A stretch of 64,000 nt of DNA. It comes from Flavobacterium ardleyense. Its GTDB lineage: Bacteria > Bacteroidota > Bacteroidia > Flavobacteriales > Flavobacteriaceae. Below, in pieces: positions 9,166-18,211 of the stretch. The translations under genes were made by a program, and so were the position numbers. The stretch's first letter is position 1, and each line of letters starts with the position of its first letter. The DNA lies in assembly GCF_033547075.1 (NCBI RefSeq), contig NZ_CP137891.1, positions 434,001 through 498,000 on the forward strand, read 5' to 3'. The notes under the pieces are model-generated. The model searched no databases and had not been told where the DNA came from. It worked only from the letters and a program-made list of their open reading frames with translations.

Positions 9166-9462
9166 CTACCGAATCTTCTTCGCCAATTCCTTCATCTTAG
9201 TAGAGAGTTCAAAAAAATCAATTAGCACAGTATTAATTCCGTCTTCACTTAAAACGCCGCGTTTCAAATCTTTTGGAAGTTCGCCTCGCTCGTCAGCCGA
9301 CCAATCTTTCATATACTGAGATTCGTAATACTTCTTAATAGTATTCAGTTTCTCCACGTGATTCTCAAGCTCGTCCATCGCTTGCGCCGATTTCGCTACA
9401 ACCGCAGCAAGTTCATCCAAAATGTTTTCCATTCTTGTCACTCGGTCTATTATTTCACTCAT
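9166..9462 (-). CDS. DUF4298 domain-containing protein
   Basis: A 98-residue, charged, helical protein with heptad-like patterning (VTRMENILDELAAVVAKSAQAMDELENHVEKLNTI) and the central YYESQYMKDWSADERGELP typical of DUF4298. No signal peptide, so cytoplasmic. It lies downstream of the ilv operon but behind a terminator, so it is probably separate. Function unknown. Confidence 0.75.
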   Translation of the reverse strand: MSEIIDRVTRMENILDELAAVVAKSAQAMDELENHVEKLNTIKKYYESQYMKDWSADERGELPKDLKRGVLSEDGINTVLIDFFELSTKMKELAKKIR

Positions 9463-9544
9463 AATTCTTGCTTTATTAAATTCTGCTCTTGTAAACGTAT
9501 AAAATTTAGAACTTGTTTCCGTATGCCCAATCCTATAAAACTGT

Positions 9545-9592
9545 TAAAAAGTGCCTACCAAAAGTATTGAAACTTCGGATAGACACTTTTAT
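9545..9592 (-). terminator. Putative terminator of the ilv operon
   Basis: On the minus strand AAAAGTGTCTATCC pairs imperfectly with GGTAGGCACTTTTT across a ~17-base loop and ends in a T run. It lies about 60 bases past the ilvA stop. Confidence 0.6.
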
Positions 9593-9651
9593 TATTAGAC
9601 TCCTTAACTTCTCATCATTCACTTAGCCAATACGTTTTCTGAAATATCTGT

Positions 9652-10896
9652 TTAAACAATTAGATGTGTGAATAAATCTGGATTCCCATTCAAATATTGA
9701 TAGTTGGTTTTTCTATTGCTCAGTTTTGTTTCAATCGCCAAAAGATCATTTCTGTGTTGCAATTCGATCCCCACAATCACTGGCCCCGTTTCACGATTTG
9801 TTTTCTTAGAATATTGAAAGTAAGCGACATCATCGTCCGGACCTAAAATGTCATTTACAAACTCCTTTAATGCGCCCGGCCGTTGCGGAAATTGCAACAA
9901 AAAGTAGTGCTTTAATCCTTCGTACAGTAGCGACCGCTCTTTAATTTCCTCTGTCCTTGTAATATCATTATTGCTTCCGCTCACAATGCAAACCACCTTT
10001 TTGTCCTGAATTTTATCTTTATAAAAATCCAATGCCGCAATGGTCAACGCGCCCGCAGGCTCTACCACGATCGCTTCCTCGTTATATAATCTTAGAATCG
10101 TAGAGCAAACTTTGCCTTCTGGAACGAGAATAATGTCCTCTAAACCGTTTTTACAAACCTGAAAGGTTTGCTCACCTACTCGCTTTACCGCCGCGCCATC
10201 AACAAACTTATCAATATCCTCCAAAGTCGTATTCTTGCCCATAGCAATCGATGTTTTCATCGACGCCGCTCCAGCAGGCTCAACTCCTATGATCTTGGTC
10301 AGCGGACTCAATTCCTTAAATACCGAAATCAATCCTGCTGCCAATCCGCCGCCACCAATTGGAACAAACAAATAATCAATTGGAGTTTTGTGATCTTCCA
10401 AAAGTTCTAAACCTATTGTTCCCTGACCAGCCATGACCATTTCATCATCAAACGGATGAATAAAAATCGCTCCCAATTCGTCACACAATTTTGTTGCCTC
10501 TGCAAACGATTCGTCAAACGTATCGCCTTTCATGACAACCTCAACTTTGTCTTTCCCAAAAAGTTTAACCTGCTTTGTTTTTTGCAAAGGCGTGGTCACC
10601 GGCATAAAAATCGTCGCTCTAATATTCAATTTAAAGCAAGCATAAGCCACGCCTTGAGCATGATTTCCCGCACTCGCGCAAACTACACCTTTGGCTTTTT
10701 CGGCATCTGTAAGTGAAACAATTTTGTTATAAGCGCCGCGTAATTTGTAGGAACGCACGGGTTGCAAATCTTCGCGTTTCAAGTAAACGGCAGCAGAGAA
10801 TTCCTCGCTCAAGTTCTCATTTTTCATCAGTGGTGTATGCACCGCAACCCCTTTTATTCGCTCTCGAGCTTCGTACACTTTTGCTAGTAAACTCAT
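9652..10896 (-). CDS. ilvA: Threonine ammonia-lyase (threonine dehydratase)
   Basis: A 414-residue PLP enzyme making 2-oxobutanoate from threonine, the first committed step to isoleucine. The PLP lysine is Lys51 in RSYKLRGAYN, and the phosphate loop is GGGGLAAG. A single ACT-like regulatory segment follows (about 320-414, starting HYFLLQFPQRPGALKEF). E. coli IlvA is longer, with two such segments. It is last in the ilv operon and its start overlaps the ilvC stop by one base (TAATG). Confidence 0.95.
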   Translation of the reverse strand: MSLLAKVYEARERIKGVAVHTPLMKNENLSEEFSAAVYLKREDLQPVRSYKLRGAYNKIVSLTDAEKAKGVVCASAGNHAQGVAYACFKLNIRATIFMPVTTPLQKTKQVKLFGKDKVEVVMKGDTFDESFAEATKLCDELGAIFIHPFDDEMVMAGQGTIGLELLEDHKTPIDYLFVPIGGGGLAAGLISVFKELSPLTKIIGVEPAGAASMKTSIAMGKNTTLEDIDKFVDGAAVKRVGEQTFQVCKNGLEDIILVPEGKVCSTILRLYNEEAIVVEPAGALTIAALDFYKDKIQDKKVVCIVSGSNNDITRTEEIKERSLLYEGLKHYFLLQFPQRPGALKEFVNDILGPDDDVAYFQYSKKTNRETGPVIVGIELQHRNDLLAIETKLSNRKTNYQYLNGNPDLFTHLIV

Positions 10897-11939
10897 TATT
10901 TTTTAGGTCTTAATTTGCGAACTTCCAAACCTGTTTGCCACAATTCACTGTTCTTCATTACGGCCAATTCTTCTTCCAATTTTTCGCGATAGTCATCTTT
11001 GCTATTGGCTTTAATCACATTTTCGGCTTCTCTTCCCGAAACCACACTATCGTATAGTTCATTCAAAACTGGCTCGGTGGCTGCGCGAAATTTATCTTTC
11101 CAATCCAAAGCGCCACGTTGCGCAGTTGTAGAGCAATTAGCAAACATCCAATCCATCCCGTTTTGCGCTACTAGTGGCATCAAACTCTGAGTTAATTCTT
11201 CCACCGTTTCGTTAAAAGCTTCACTTGGCGAATGCCCACGTTGCCTTAAAACATTGAACTGTGCTTCAAATATTCCCGCAACCGCGCCCATCAACACGCC
11301 ACGCTCGCCAGTTAAATCGCTATAAACCTCTTTCTGAAATGTTGTTTCAAACAAATATCCTGAACCAATTGCGATTCCCAACGCCAATGCTCTTTCCTCG
11401 GCCCTTCCGGTGGCATCTTGAAACACAGCATAACTCGAATTTAATCCTTGCCCTTGCAAAAACAAACTTCTCAACGATGTTCCCGATCCTTTGGGCGCAA
11501 CCAAAACCACATCCACATCTATTGGTGGCACGATTCCCGTTTTTTCATGAAATGTGATTCCAAATCCGTGCGAAAAGTACAGCGCTTTGCCCTTTGATAA
11601 ATGTTTTTTGATGCCTTCCCACGCTTGAATTTGCCCCGCATCCGACAATAAATTCATCACTACTGTCGCTTTTTCGCAGGCTGCTTCTACTTCAAATAAG
11701 GTTTTCCCCTCTTCCCAACCGTCGGCTAATGCCTTTTTCCAGCTATTTGTGCCTTTTCGCTGCCCCACAATTACATTTACGCCGTTGTCTTTTAAGTTTA
11801 AAGCTTGTCCCGGACCTTGCACGCCGTATCCAATTACGGCAACAGTTTCACGTTTTAATACATTTTGCGCTTTTTCTAGCGTGAATTCTTCTCTTGTAAC
11901 CACGTTTTCAAGTACTCCTCCAAAATTTATTGTCGCCAT
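10896..11939 (-). CDS. ilvC: Ketol-acid reductoisomerase (NADP+)
   Basis: A 347-residue enzyme of the short form, converting acetolactate or acetohydroxybutyrate to the dihydroxy acids. The Rossmann motif is VIGYGVQGPGQALNL (about 35-50), with GQRKGTNSWKKA as the NADPH-specificity region and GSGTSLRSLFLQGQGLNSSYAV and DLTGERGVLMGAV in the catalytic part. It overlaps ilvA by one base. A 168-base gap separates it from ilvN and holds a dispersed G/C-rich repeat, the only long gap in the operon. Confidence 0.95.
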   Translation of the reverse strand: MATINFGGVLENVVTREEFTLEKAQNVLKRETVAVIGYGVQGPGQALNLKDNGVNVIVGQRKGTNSWKKALADGWEEGKTLFEVEAACEKATVVMNLLSDAGQIQAWEGIKKHLSKGKALYFSHGFGITFHEKTGIVPPIDVDVVLVAPKGSGTSLRSLFLQGQGLNSSYAVFQDATGRAEERALALGIAIGSGYLFETTFQKEVYSDLTGERGVLMGAVAGIFEAQFNVLRQRGHSPSEAFNETVEELTQSLMPLVAQNGMDWMFANCSTTAQRGALDWKDKFRAATEPVLNELYDSVVSGREAENVIKANSKDDYREKLEEELAVMKNSELWQTGLEVRKLRPKK

Positions 11940-11978
11940 TTTATATTCTTATTTTATATTTATTAATTATTTTAATTT

Positions 11979-12080
11979 GGGCGTTTCCCTCCCGAAAAAG
12001 GTCGGGTCGGGCTGTCCGCTATATCTTTTGTTCCGCAAGCTCCACAAAAGGATGCCGCTGCCATCCCTAACGCAAACCCT
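11979..12080 (+). repeat. ~100-bp dispersed repeat between ilvN and ilvC (family copy A)
   Basis: It begins GGGCGTTTCCCTCCCGAAAA, runs through GTCGGGTCGGGCTGTCCGCT, and ends GGATGCCGCTGCCATCCC, TAACGCAAACCC. A diverged copy lies inverted at 22868-22971 and a shorter one at 50271-50347 between sucA and sucB. It is much richer in G+C than the surroundings. Confidence 0.75.
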
Positions 12081-12106
12081 GCAATTATTCAAATTTTGCT
12101 GTTAAT

Positions 12107-12625
12107 TTAGCTTGCCAACTCTTCCAGAAAACTGCTCAGCTCTTTCATCGGTTTGGTCACCGCCACTCTTCCCGAACGAGCAAACTCTAACATTCCAAAA
12201 GGTTGCAGTTTTTCAAAAAGCAATTGCGTTTCTTCTACATGACCGGTTTTTTCAATCACCATAAATTTGGGATCAACCGTCAAAATTCTCGCATGATGTT
12301 CGCGAATCACTTTTTCCACATCGCCATCGGTCAGCATCTCAGTTCTAATTTTATATAAAGCAATTTCTTGATGTACGATTTGCGAATCTTCATGGGCAAA
12401 GGCCTTTAACACATCAATCAGTTTTTCGAGCTGACCAATTACCTTATCAACCTGCTCTTTCGAAGTTCTCAGCACAATCGTGTATCTAAATACGCCTTTC
12501 ACCTCAGATTCTGAAGCCGTGATGCTATCGATATTCAAATGCCGACGAGTAAAAATGATGGTAATTCTATTCATCATCCCAATGCTGTTTTCTGTAAATA
12601 CAGAAACTGTATATGTTTTTTCCAT
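12107..12625 (-). CDS. ilvN: Acetolactate synthase small (regulatory) subunit
   Basis: A 172-residue protein starting MEKTYTVSVFTENSIGMMNR, an N-terminal ACT domain (about 4-75, with RRHLNIDSITASESE) followed by the conserved C-terminal domain (ALYKIRTEM, REHHARILTVDPKFMVIEKTG). It binds the large subunit and carries feedback inhibition by branched-chain amino acids. Only seven bases separate it from ilvB, as expected for subunits made in fixed ratio. The symbol ilvH is equally used. Confidence 0.93.
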   Translation of the reverse strand: MEKTYTVSVFTENSIGMMNRITIIFTRRHLNIDSITASESEVKGVFRYTIVLRTSKEQVDKVIGQLEKLIDVLKAFAHEDSQIVHQEIALYKIRTEMLTDGDVEKVIREHHARILTVDPKFMVIEKTGHVEETQLLFEKLQPFGMLEFARSGRVAVTKPMKELSSFLEELAS

Positions 12626-12632
12626 AGTAATT

Positions 12633-14327
12633 TTAGCTTAATCGTATTTCAGAAACCGATGCTCCCGTAGTAATCATCGGAAAAACATTTTCTTCCTTTG
12701 CAACCATAACTTCCAATAAATAAGATCCTTGGTGATTCAGCATTTCTGAAAGTGAACTTTTCAAATCTTCTCTAGCTTCTACTTTTTTAGCTTCAATACT
12801 ATACGCTTTGGAAAGCGCTACAAAATCTGGACTAATCATTTCGGTGAACGAGTAGCGTTTTTCGAAAAATAATTGCTGCCATTGCCTTACCATTCCCAAA
12901 AACCGATTGTTGAGTATAATGATCTTTATATCCACCTTGCTTTGCAAAATCGTCCCTAATTCCTGTAAGGTCATTTGGAAACCTCCATCACCAATGATGG
13001 CTACTACCGTTTTTTCGGGTGCGCCAAATTTGGCTCCAATTGCGGCAGGAAGTGCGAAACCCATTGTTCCCAATCCGCCAGAGGTGATATTGCTTTTCGA
13101 TTTATTGTATTTATAATATCTCGCAGTCATCATCTGATGCTGACCAACATCGGTAACTACCACCGCCTCACCATTGGTGATTTCTGAAAGCATTTTAATT
13201 ACCTCGTCCATCTTCATCTCCTCCGAAAAAAGCTTATCAGCGCTTTCTTGCAGCGTGGATATTTCTAATTCTTTTGCTTTTTTAAATTCTTGATGCCAAT
13301 TTGAATGTTGCTTTCTTTCAGCCAAATCAGTTAGGACTTTCAAGGCGTCTTTCGCATCAGCGTGAACTGCCACATCTGCATTGATAATCTTATTCAATTC
13401 GGACGCATCAATATCAATATGAATGACTTTTGCTTGCTTGGCATATCGCGAAACATCGCCAGTAACTCGGTCGTCAAATCGCATTCCGACAGCAATCAAA
13501 ACATCACATTCGTTGGTTTTGATGTTTGGTGCATAATCGCCGTGCATGCCGAGATAACCCACGTACAGTGGATGATTATTTGGAAACGCGCCCAAACCTA
13601 ATAAAGTTGATGCCACCGGAATTCCTGATTTTTCTACAAATTTCAACAGTTCTTCCTCGGCATTTGATAGCATAATTCCTTGTCCAATTAAGAGGTATGG
13701 CTTTTTCGCGCTATTTATTAAACTCGCCGCTTCTTCTAGTTTTGCAAAATTTAATTTTGGTTTTGGACGATAACTCCTTATCTCAGTACATTTTTGATAG
13801 TTATACTCCATTTCACCAAATTGTGCATCTTTGGTAATATCTATCAAAACCGGTCCCGGCCTTCCCGATTGTGCGATGTAAAAAGCTTTAGCAATAGCCG
13901 CAGGAATATCAGCTGCTTTGGTTACTTGGCAATTCCATTTTGTAATAGGCATTGAAATTCCCACCACATCAGTTTCTTGAAAAGCATCCGTTCCCAATAA
14001 ATGCGAAGCAACTTGACCCGTAATACATACCAGTGGTGTCGAATCGATCAATGCATCAGCCAAGCCCGTGATTAAATTTGTGGCTCCAGGGCCAGAAGTT
14101 GCAAATACAACTCCTGTTTTTCCTGAAGTTCGTGCAAAGCCTTGTGCCGCGTGAATCGCACCCTGTTCATGCCGAACCAAAATGTGGTTTACCGAACCTT
14201 GATAGTCGTACAACGCATCGTAAATTGGCATAATCGCGCCGCCAGGATATCCGAAAATTGTTTTTACATCTTCTGCAACCAACGATTTCATGACCGCTTG
14301 TGCGCCTGTTATTATTGTCGAATCCAT
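12633..14327 (-). CDS. ilvB: Acetolactate synthase large (catalytic) subunit
   Basis: A 564-residue ThDP enzyme condensing pyruvate with pyruvate or 2-oxobutanoate. The catalytic Glu is in LVRHEQGAIHAAQGFART (about residue 54). The FAD-binding middle domain has GQGIMLSNAEEEL, and the ThDP/Mg motif is IGDGGFQMTLQELGTI with ILNNRFLGMVRQWQ after it. Length fits the family. It follows ilvD by 11 bases and precedes ilvN by 7. Confidence 0.95.
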   Translation of the reverse strand: MDSTIITGAQAVMKSLVAEDVKTIFGYPGGAIMPIYDALYDYQGSVNHILVRHEQGAIHAAQGFARTSGKTGVVFATSGPGATNLITGLADALIDSTPLVCITGQVASHLLGTDAFQETDVVGISMPITKWNCQVTKAADIPAAIAKAFYIAQSGRPGPVLIDITKDAQFGEMEYNYQKCTEIRSYRPKPKLNFAKLEEAASLINSAKKPYLLIGQGIMLSNAEEELLKFVEKSGIPVASTLLGLGAFPNNHPLYVGYLGMHGDYAPNIKTNECDVLIAVGMRFDDRVTGDVSRYAKQAKVIHIDIDASELNKIINADVAVHADAKDALKVLTDLAERKQHSNWHQEFKKAKELEISTLQESADKLFSEEMKMDEVIKMLSEITNGEAVVVTDVGQHQMMTARYYKYNKSKSNITSGGLGTMGFALPAAIGAKFGAPEKTVVAIIGDGGFQMTLQELGTILQSKVDIKIIILNNRFLGMVRQWQQLFFEKRYSFTEMISPDFVALSKAYSIEAKKVEAREDLKSSLSEMLNHQGSYLLEVMVAKEENVFPMITTGASVSEIRLS

Positions 14328-14338
14328 TTTTTAAAGAT

Positions 14339-16015
14339 TTATTTATCAGTTACACAACCCGTTGATGCACTAGAAACACATTTGGCATATTTAAATAAAA
14401 CCCCTTTGGTTGCCTTGAGTTCGGGATGTTGCCATTCTGCTTTTCGCTTTGCTAATTCGTTAGCGCTAACTTTTAAATCAACACTATTGTTTTTTGTATC
14501 AATCGTGATGATATCGCCGTTTTTCACCAAAGCAATTACGCCACCATCTTGCGCTTCGGGCGTAATGTGACCAACTACAAAACCGTGTGTACCGCCCGAA
14601 AAGCGACCATCGGTAATTAATGCAACGTCCTTTCCTAAACCGGCACCCATAATCGCCGAAGTTGGCTTTAGCATTTCGGGCATTCCCGGTCCGCCTTTTG
14701 GTCCGCAGTACCTGATAACAACAACATCACCCGCTTTTACCTCTCCATTTTTCACACCGGCAATAACCGCGTATTCATCGTCGTAAACTCTGGCTGGTCC
14801 TTCAAAAAAATCGCCTTCATTGCCACTTATTTTGGCAACGCTGCCTTCTGTCGCGAGATTGCCGTACAATATTTGCAAATGTCCGGTTGCTTTTAATGGC
14901 TTATCTAAAGGAAGAAAAACATCTTGACCATTACTCAAACTCGAAACATCTGCTAAATTTTCTGCTACTGTTTTACCCGTTACAGTTAAGCAATCGCCAT
15001 GAAGAAGTCCGTTTTCTAACAAATATTTCATCACGGCAGGAACGCCGCCTACTTTGTGCAGGTCTTCCATCAAATATTTACCGCTAGGTTTTAAATCGGC
15101 TAAGACTGGAATCTTATCACTTACTTTTTGAAAATCTTCCAATGTTAATTCGATGTCCACCGAATGTGCCATTGCGATTAAGTGCATCACCGCATTGGTC
15201 GAGCCACCTAAAACCACTACCATAGTCATCGCATTTTCGAATGCTTGTTTGGTCATAATGTCTTTTGGTTTTATATCTTTTTCCAATAGCAATCGGATTG
15301 CTTTTCCCGCGTCCAAACATTCTTGATTTTTCTCGACACTCAATGCAGGATTCGAAGAACTGAAAGGCAAGCTCATTCCCAATGCCTCAATCGCTGATGC
15401 CATTGTATTTGCAGTGTACATTCCGCCGCAAGCGCCTGCACCCGGACACGCATTTTTGATTACCCCTTTAAAATCCTCTGGAGTTATGCTGTTATTAAAC
15501 TTTTTACCCAAAGCTTCAAAAGCCGAGACTATATTCAGCGACTCACCTTTCCATTTTCCAGAATGAATACTACCACCATAAACCATTATCGATGGTCGAT
15601 TTAACCGTCCCATAGCCATGATCGAACCTGGCATATTTTTGTCACAACCAACAACCGCCAACACTGCGTCGTACCATTGCGCGCTAACCACCGTTTCTAT
15701 TGAGTCGGCAATAACATCGCGAGAAACCAATGAGAAACGCATTCCGTCAGTGCCGTTTGAGATTCCGTCACTAACGCCAATTGTATTAAAAATTAGTCCT
15801 ACTAAGTTTTCAGCAACCACACCAAATTTTACGGCTTTAGCCAAATCATTTAGGTGCATATTGCAAGTATTGCCTTCATAACCGGTGCTAACAATACCTA
15901 CTTGTGCTTTATTCAGATCTTCTTCGGTTAAGCCAATTCCGTACAGCATAGCTTGAGCGGCTGGCTGTGTTTCGTCTTGCGTAATAGTTCGGCTGTATTT
16001 ATTTAATGTTGTCAT
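14339..16015 (-). CDS. ilvD: Dihydroxy-acid dehydratase
   Basis: A 558-residue Fe-S dehydratase for the third common step to valine and isoleucine. Cluster-ligand cysteines are visible in [22 protein letters not shown] and [18 protein letters not shown]. The conserved [19 protein letters not shown] and [16 protein letters not shown] are intact. Its start shares one base with the ilvE stop (TAATG). Confidence 0.95.
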   Translation of the reverse strand: MTTLNKYSRTITQDETQPAAQAMLYGIGLTEEDLNKAQVGIVSTGYEGNTCNMHLNDLAKAVKFGVVAENLVGLIFNTIGVSDGISNGTDGMRFSLVSRDVIADSIETVVSAQWYDAVLAVVGCDKNMPGSIMAMGRLNRPSIMVYGGSIHSGKWKGESLNIVSAFEALGKKFNNSITPEDFKGVIKNACPGAGACGGMYTANTMASAIEALGMSLPFSSSNPALSVEKNQECLDAGKAIRLLLEKDIKPKDIMTKQAFENAMTMVVVLGGSTNAVMHLIAMAHSVDIELTLEDFQKVSDKIPVLADLKPSGKYLMEDLHKVGGVPAVMKYLLENGLLHGDCLTVTGKTVAENLADVSSLSNGQDVFLPLDKPLKATGHLQILYGNLATEGSVAKISGNEGDFFEGPARVYDDEYAVIAGVKNGEVKAGDVVVIRYCGPKGGPGMPEMLKPTSAIMGAGLGKDVALITDGRFSGGTHGFVVGHITPEAQDGGVIALVKNGDIITIDTKNNSVDLKVSANELAKRKAEWQHPELKATKGVLFKYAKCVSSASTGCVTDK

Positions 16016-16905
16016 TAGTGTGTGGTGGTTAATACTTTTTCTGATTTTCTAACTAATTCTGAATATTCATTTTGTAATTTCTTACCAATAGAATCACTCC
16101 AATCCAATGGGAATTTATAATCATCAACCGACTCAATCCCTATGATTTCAGCAGCGGTACCACAATAAAAAGCGCTATCGGCAGACTGTAATTCCTCTAG
16201 TTGAAATTGGCCTTGCTTCACTTCTACACCAAACTTTGCCGCCATTTCTAATACCGTAGCTCTAGTAATTCCAGGCAGGATATTTCCTAATTGCGGTGTA
16301 AACAAGACGCCACCTTTCTCAAAAAACAAGTTTGCTCCTGGACCTTCGGCTATAAAGCCATCGCTATCAAGCAGTAATGCTTCATCAAAACCATGGTCTT
16401 TCGCTTCGTTAGTGGCCAAGATTGAATTCACATAATGACCACAAACCTTGGCTTCGATTTTTACAGATTTAGAGTGCGGACGGCAGTAGGACGACACTTT
16501 CAATCGAAGTTGCTTATCACCTAGATACGCGCCCCATTCCCACGCGCAAATCATTATCGAAACATTATTTGGTCGGGACAAACTCATATTTGGATCGCAG
16601 AAAACTAGCGGTCGCACGTAGGCATCTGATAAATTGTTTCTTTCTAGAAGCTCGTAGGTCGCTTCCACCAATTGATCAACATCAAAATTGAAAGGAATAT
16701 TGATTAACTCAGCCGAGTTTTTAAGACGTTGATAATGTTGTCTTGATTTGAAAACGCTGGTTCCATTTGCAGTGGCATAAGCACGGATTCCTTCAAATAC
16801 ACCATAGCCATAATGTAGAGTCTGACTATATAAGTCGGTTGAAGTTTCGCTTGCTTTGACAAATTTTCCGTTGAGATAAATTAAAGTTTCGTTGTTGTAG
16901 TACAT
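16015..16905 (-). CDS. ilvE: Branched-chain amino acid aminotransferase
   Basis: A 296-residue fold-type IV PLP transaminase. It has [12 protein letters not shown] (33-43), the PLP lysine Lys153 in [11 protein letters not shown], and [22 protein letters not shown]. It performs the final step in Val, Leu and Ile synthesis. It is first in the ilv structural genes and its start lies about 30 bases after the second of two tandem leader/terminator units, so its expression should depend on antitermination there. Confidence 0.95.
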   Translation of the reverse strand: MYYNNETLIYLNGKFVKASETSTDLYSQTLHYGYGVFEGIRAYATANGTSVFKSRQHYQRLKNSAELINIPFNFDVDQLVEATYELLERNNLSDAYVRPLVFCDPNMSLSRPNNVSIMICAWEWGAYLGDKQLRLKVSSYCRPHSKSVKIEAKVCGHYVNSILATNEAKDHGFDEALLLDSDGFIAEGPGANLFFEKGGVLFTPQLGNILPGITRATVLEMAAKFGVEVKQGQFQLEELQSADSAFYCGTAAEIIGIESVDDYKFPLDWSDSIGKKLQNEYSELVRKSEKVLTTTH

Positions 16906-16934
16906 TTTATTGGTGATTTTGATAATTTATGAAA

Positions 16935-16971
16935 TAAAAAAAGCCTTTCTCAACTGAATGAGAAAGGCTTA
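16935..16971 (-). terminator. Attenuator terminator directly upstream of ilvE
   Basis: A perfect 12-bp stem AAGCCTTTCTCA / TGAGAAAGGCTT with a 6-base loop, followed on the minus strand by a T-rich run. The same hairpin is repeated at 17072-17106. A competing pairing is possible between AGGCT in the leader (complement of 16987-16991) and AGCCT of the terminator arm (complement of 16965-16969), a candidate antiterminator. Confidence 0.85.
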
Positions 16972-16994
16972 AAATTGGACAATACCAGCCTGAC

Positions 16995-17051
16995 TCACCC
17001 GAAGGGGCAAATGATAATAATGCTGATAATAATAATTGTGTATGTTGTCAT
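16995..17051 (-). CDS. Isoleucine-rich ilv leader peptide 2 (18 aa)
   Basis: A short frame reading MTTYTIIIISIIIICPFG and ending in TGA. Eight of 18 codons are Ile (ATT/ATC). It is followed about 25 bases later by a perfect terminator hairpin and then ilvE. This is the layout of ribosome-mediated attenuation, where stalling at Ile codons under isoleucine shortage prevents the terminator from forming. It is too short for most gene callers. Confidence 0.85.
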   Translation of the reverse strand: MTTYTIIIISIIIICPFG

Positions 17052-17071
17052 AATATGAATTGATTTAAAAT

Positions 17072-17106
17072 AAAAAAGCCTTTCTCAACTGAATGAGAAA
17101 GGCTTA
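17072..17106 (-). terminator. First of the two tandem ilv attenuator terminators
   Basis: The 12-bp stem and 6-base loop are identical to the hairpin at 16935-16971, followed by a T run on the minus strand. A possible antiterminator pairs AGGCT (complement of 17122-17126) with AGCCT (complement of 17100-17104). Confidence 0.85.
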
Positions 17107-17129
17107 AACTTGGACAATACCAGCCTGAC

Positions 17130-17180
17130 TCACCCGAAAGAGCGAATAATAATGCTAATAATAATTGTAGATCTTGTCAT
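17130..17180 (-). CDS. Isoleucine-rich ilv leader peptide 1 (16 aa)
   Basis: A short frame reading MTRSTIIISIIIRSFG with a TGA stop. Six of 16 codons are Ile. A terminator hairpin follows after about 25 bases. The unit is a near copy of the one at 16935-17051, sharing the codons for the peptide end (FG, TGA), the segment GAGTCAGGCTGGTATTGTCC and the hairpin. I see no TAnnTTTG promoter between this leader and the DUF3050 stop, so the transcript may come from upstream. Confidence 0.85.
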   Translation of the reverse strand: MTRSTIIISIIIRSFG

Positions 17181-17229
17181 TTTAGATATGTTGATAATTG
17201 TAATATGTATTCTAGGAAATTTCTATTAC

Positions 17230-18021
17230 CTAATTGGCTAACTGATGCAATGCGTTTTTATTTATGATCATATCTGCAATTGAATCCCAAAGTTCAATGC
17301 GTTTTTTTAAGGACTCTTTGGCTACAAATAGTGCTTCATCCCATTTCTGCTGATCACTTTTACACAACTCAGTGATCATTTCAAGTGAAAGTGGCCTATG
17401 TTCATCTCCGTCTAAGTCTATATGTCGTTGGAGATAATACCTCAGTTTACTAAAAGTGTTTTTTTCTGGATTTGAGTTTTTTAGAATTTCAATAAACATA
17501 TCTGGAATAACGTCTTCCCTGCCAAAAGTAAATGCTGAAGCTACAAGATGAGGTTTATTTGTTTCGATTATAGAAAAAGAATACTTTACAAAACTTAGCA
17601 CTCTAGGATCAATGTTAACCTGATTAAGAGAATTATCTACACTGTTGCCAGTTTTTATTAAATCTATAAACTTGTTTATCTCACTGGTTTTTGCTCCTAT
17701 TTGATGCATAGCGTCTAAGTACATTTCGAAATGACTTTTAGGTTCGCCCAATTCATTTATATCACTTTCCTCTCCATGAACAATTTCATTAATAAATCTT
17801 GATAGCTTAGCATTTTCTGCGGGAACCCATGGAGTACTAACGTTTGTTAAGTTTTGTTGCAAATTTTTTAGAAGTGACATAAAATCCCAAACCGCAAAGA
17901 CATGACTTTCCATAAATAGTTTTATGTCCTCTATGGTTTTCAAATTGTGATACAATCTGTGCTCATTTAATTGAATGCGCAAAGGCGCTAATTCACTTTC
18001 TATCTGTTGCATTGTAGTCAT
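17230..18021 (-). CDS. DUF3050 protein (heme-oxygenase-like fold, possible diiron/HDO enzyme)
   Basis: A 263-residue cytoplasmic protein of the DUF3050 family. The pattern fits heme-oxygenase-like dimetal oxidases: [20 protein letters not shown] (37-56, with E38/H40), HFEMYLDAM (97-105), [11 protein letters not shown] (166-176) and [21 protein letters not shown] (195-215, with H200, D204, H208 as likely ligands). The reaction is unknown. The gene has its own Ile-rich leader peptide and terminator upstream, and the ilv attenuators and operon downstream on the same strand, which ties it to isoleucine status. Family call good; metal use and link to branched-chain metabolism are inferences. Confidence 0.8.
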   Translation of the reverse strand: MTTMQQIESELAPLRIQLNEHRLYHNLKTIEDIKLFMESHVFAVWDFMSLLKNLQQNLTNVSTPWVPAENAKLSRFINEIVHGEESDINELGEPKSHFEMYLDAMHQIGAKTSEINKFIDLIKTGNSVDNSLNQVNIDPRVLSFVKYSFSIIETNKPHLVASAFTFGREDVIPDMFIEILKNSNPEKNTFSKLRYYLQRHIDLDGDEHRPLSLEMITELCKSDQQKWDEALFVAKESLKKRIELWDSIADMIINKNALHQLAN

Positions 18022-18057
18022 TCGATTTCTGTTTTAATAGTTGTTTGAAAAAAGTCA

Positions 18058-18090
18058 CAAAAAAAGCCTCCTAATTTCTCGGGAGGCTTT
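18058..18090 (-). terminator. Attenuator terminator upstream of the DUF3050 gene
   Basis: A perfect 9-bp stem AAAGCCTCC / GGAGGCTTT with a 10-base loop, followed by a run of T on the minus strand. It lies between the Ile-rich leader frame and the DUF3050 start. Confidence 0.85.
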
Positions 18091-18109
18091 AAATATAATT
18101 TATATAAAT

Positions 18110-18184
18110 CTATAGCATTCCCTTCGCAGATGTGATAATCACAATAGCGATAATAATTGAAGAAATGATAATAGATGTGTTCAT
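18110..18184 (-). CDS. Isoleucine-rich leader peptide upstream of DUF3050 (24 aa)
   Basis: A 24-codon frame beginning MNTSIIISSIIIAIVIITSA and ending KGML and TAG. Nine codons are Ile, plus one Val and one Leu. It starts 20 bases after a TACATTTG promoter element and is followed about 20 bases after its stop by a strong terminator, then DUF3050. The sequence is unrelated to the ilv leader units except for the Ile runs, so it is not simply a third recent copy. Confidence 0.8.
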   Translation of the reverse strand: MNTSIIISSIIIAIVIITSAKGML

Positions 18185-18203
18185 TGTTGTTTTGATTCTG
18201 CGA

Positions 18204-18211
18204 CAAATGTA
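18204..18211 (-). promoter_or_regulatory. Putative promoter -7 element (TACATTTG) for leader-DUF3050 and possibly ilv
   Basis: It matches TAnnTTTG on the minus strand and ends 20 bases before the leader ATG. It is the last good promoter match before the leader-DUF3050-ilv series, apart from a TACTTTTG inside the DUF3050 gene (17523-17530) that may be chance. Confidence 0.5.

Larger units (their letters stand above)
16935..17180 (-). repeat. Tandem duplication of the ilv attenuator unit
   Basis: Two units of about 110-117 bases, offset by about 130, each hold an Ile-rich leader peptide, a conserved spacer and an identical terminator. The peptides differ while spacer and hairpin are nearly identical, which fits duplication followed by selection on the RNA structures. 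Confidence 0.85.

Noticed and set aside
18018..18206. A 62-codon minus-strand frame across the DUF3050 leader
   Set aside because: It reads through the terminator stem in a different phase; the shorter 24-codon Ile-rich frame explains the region better.
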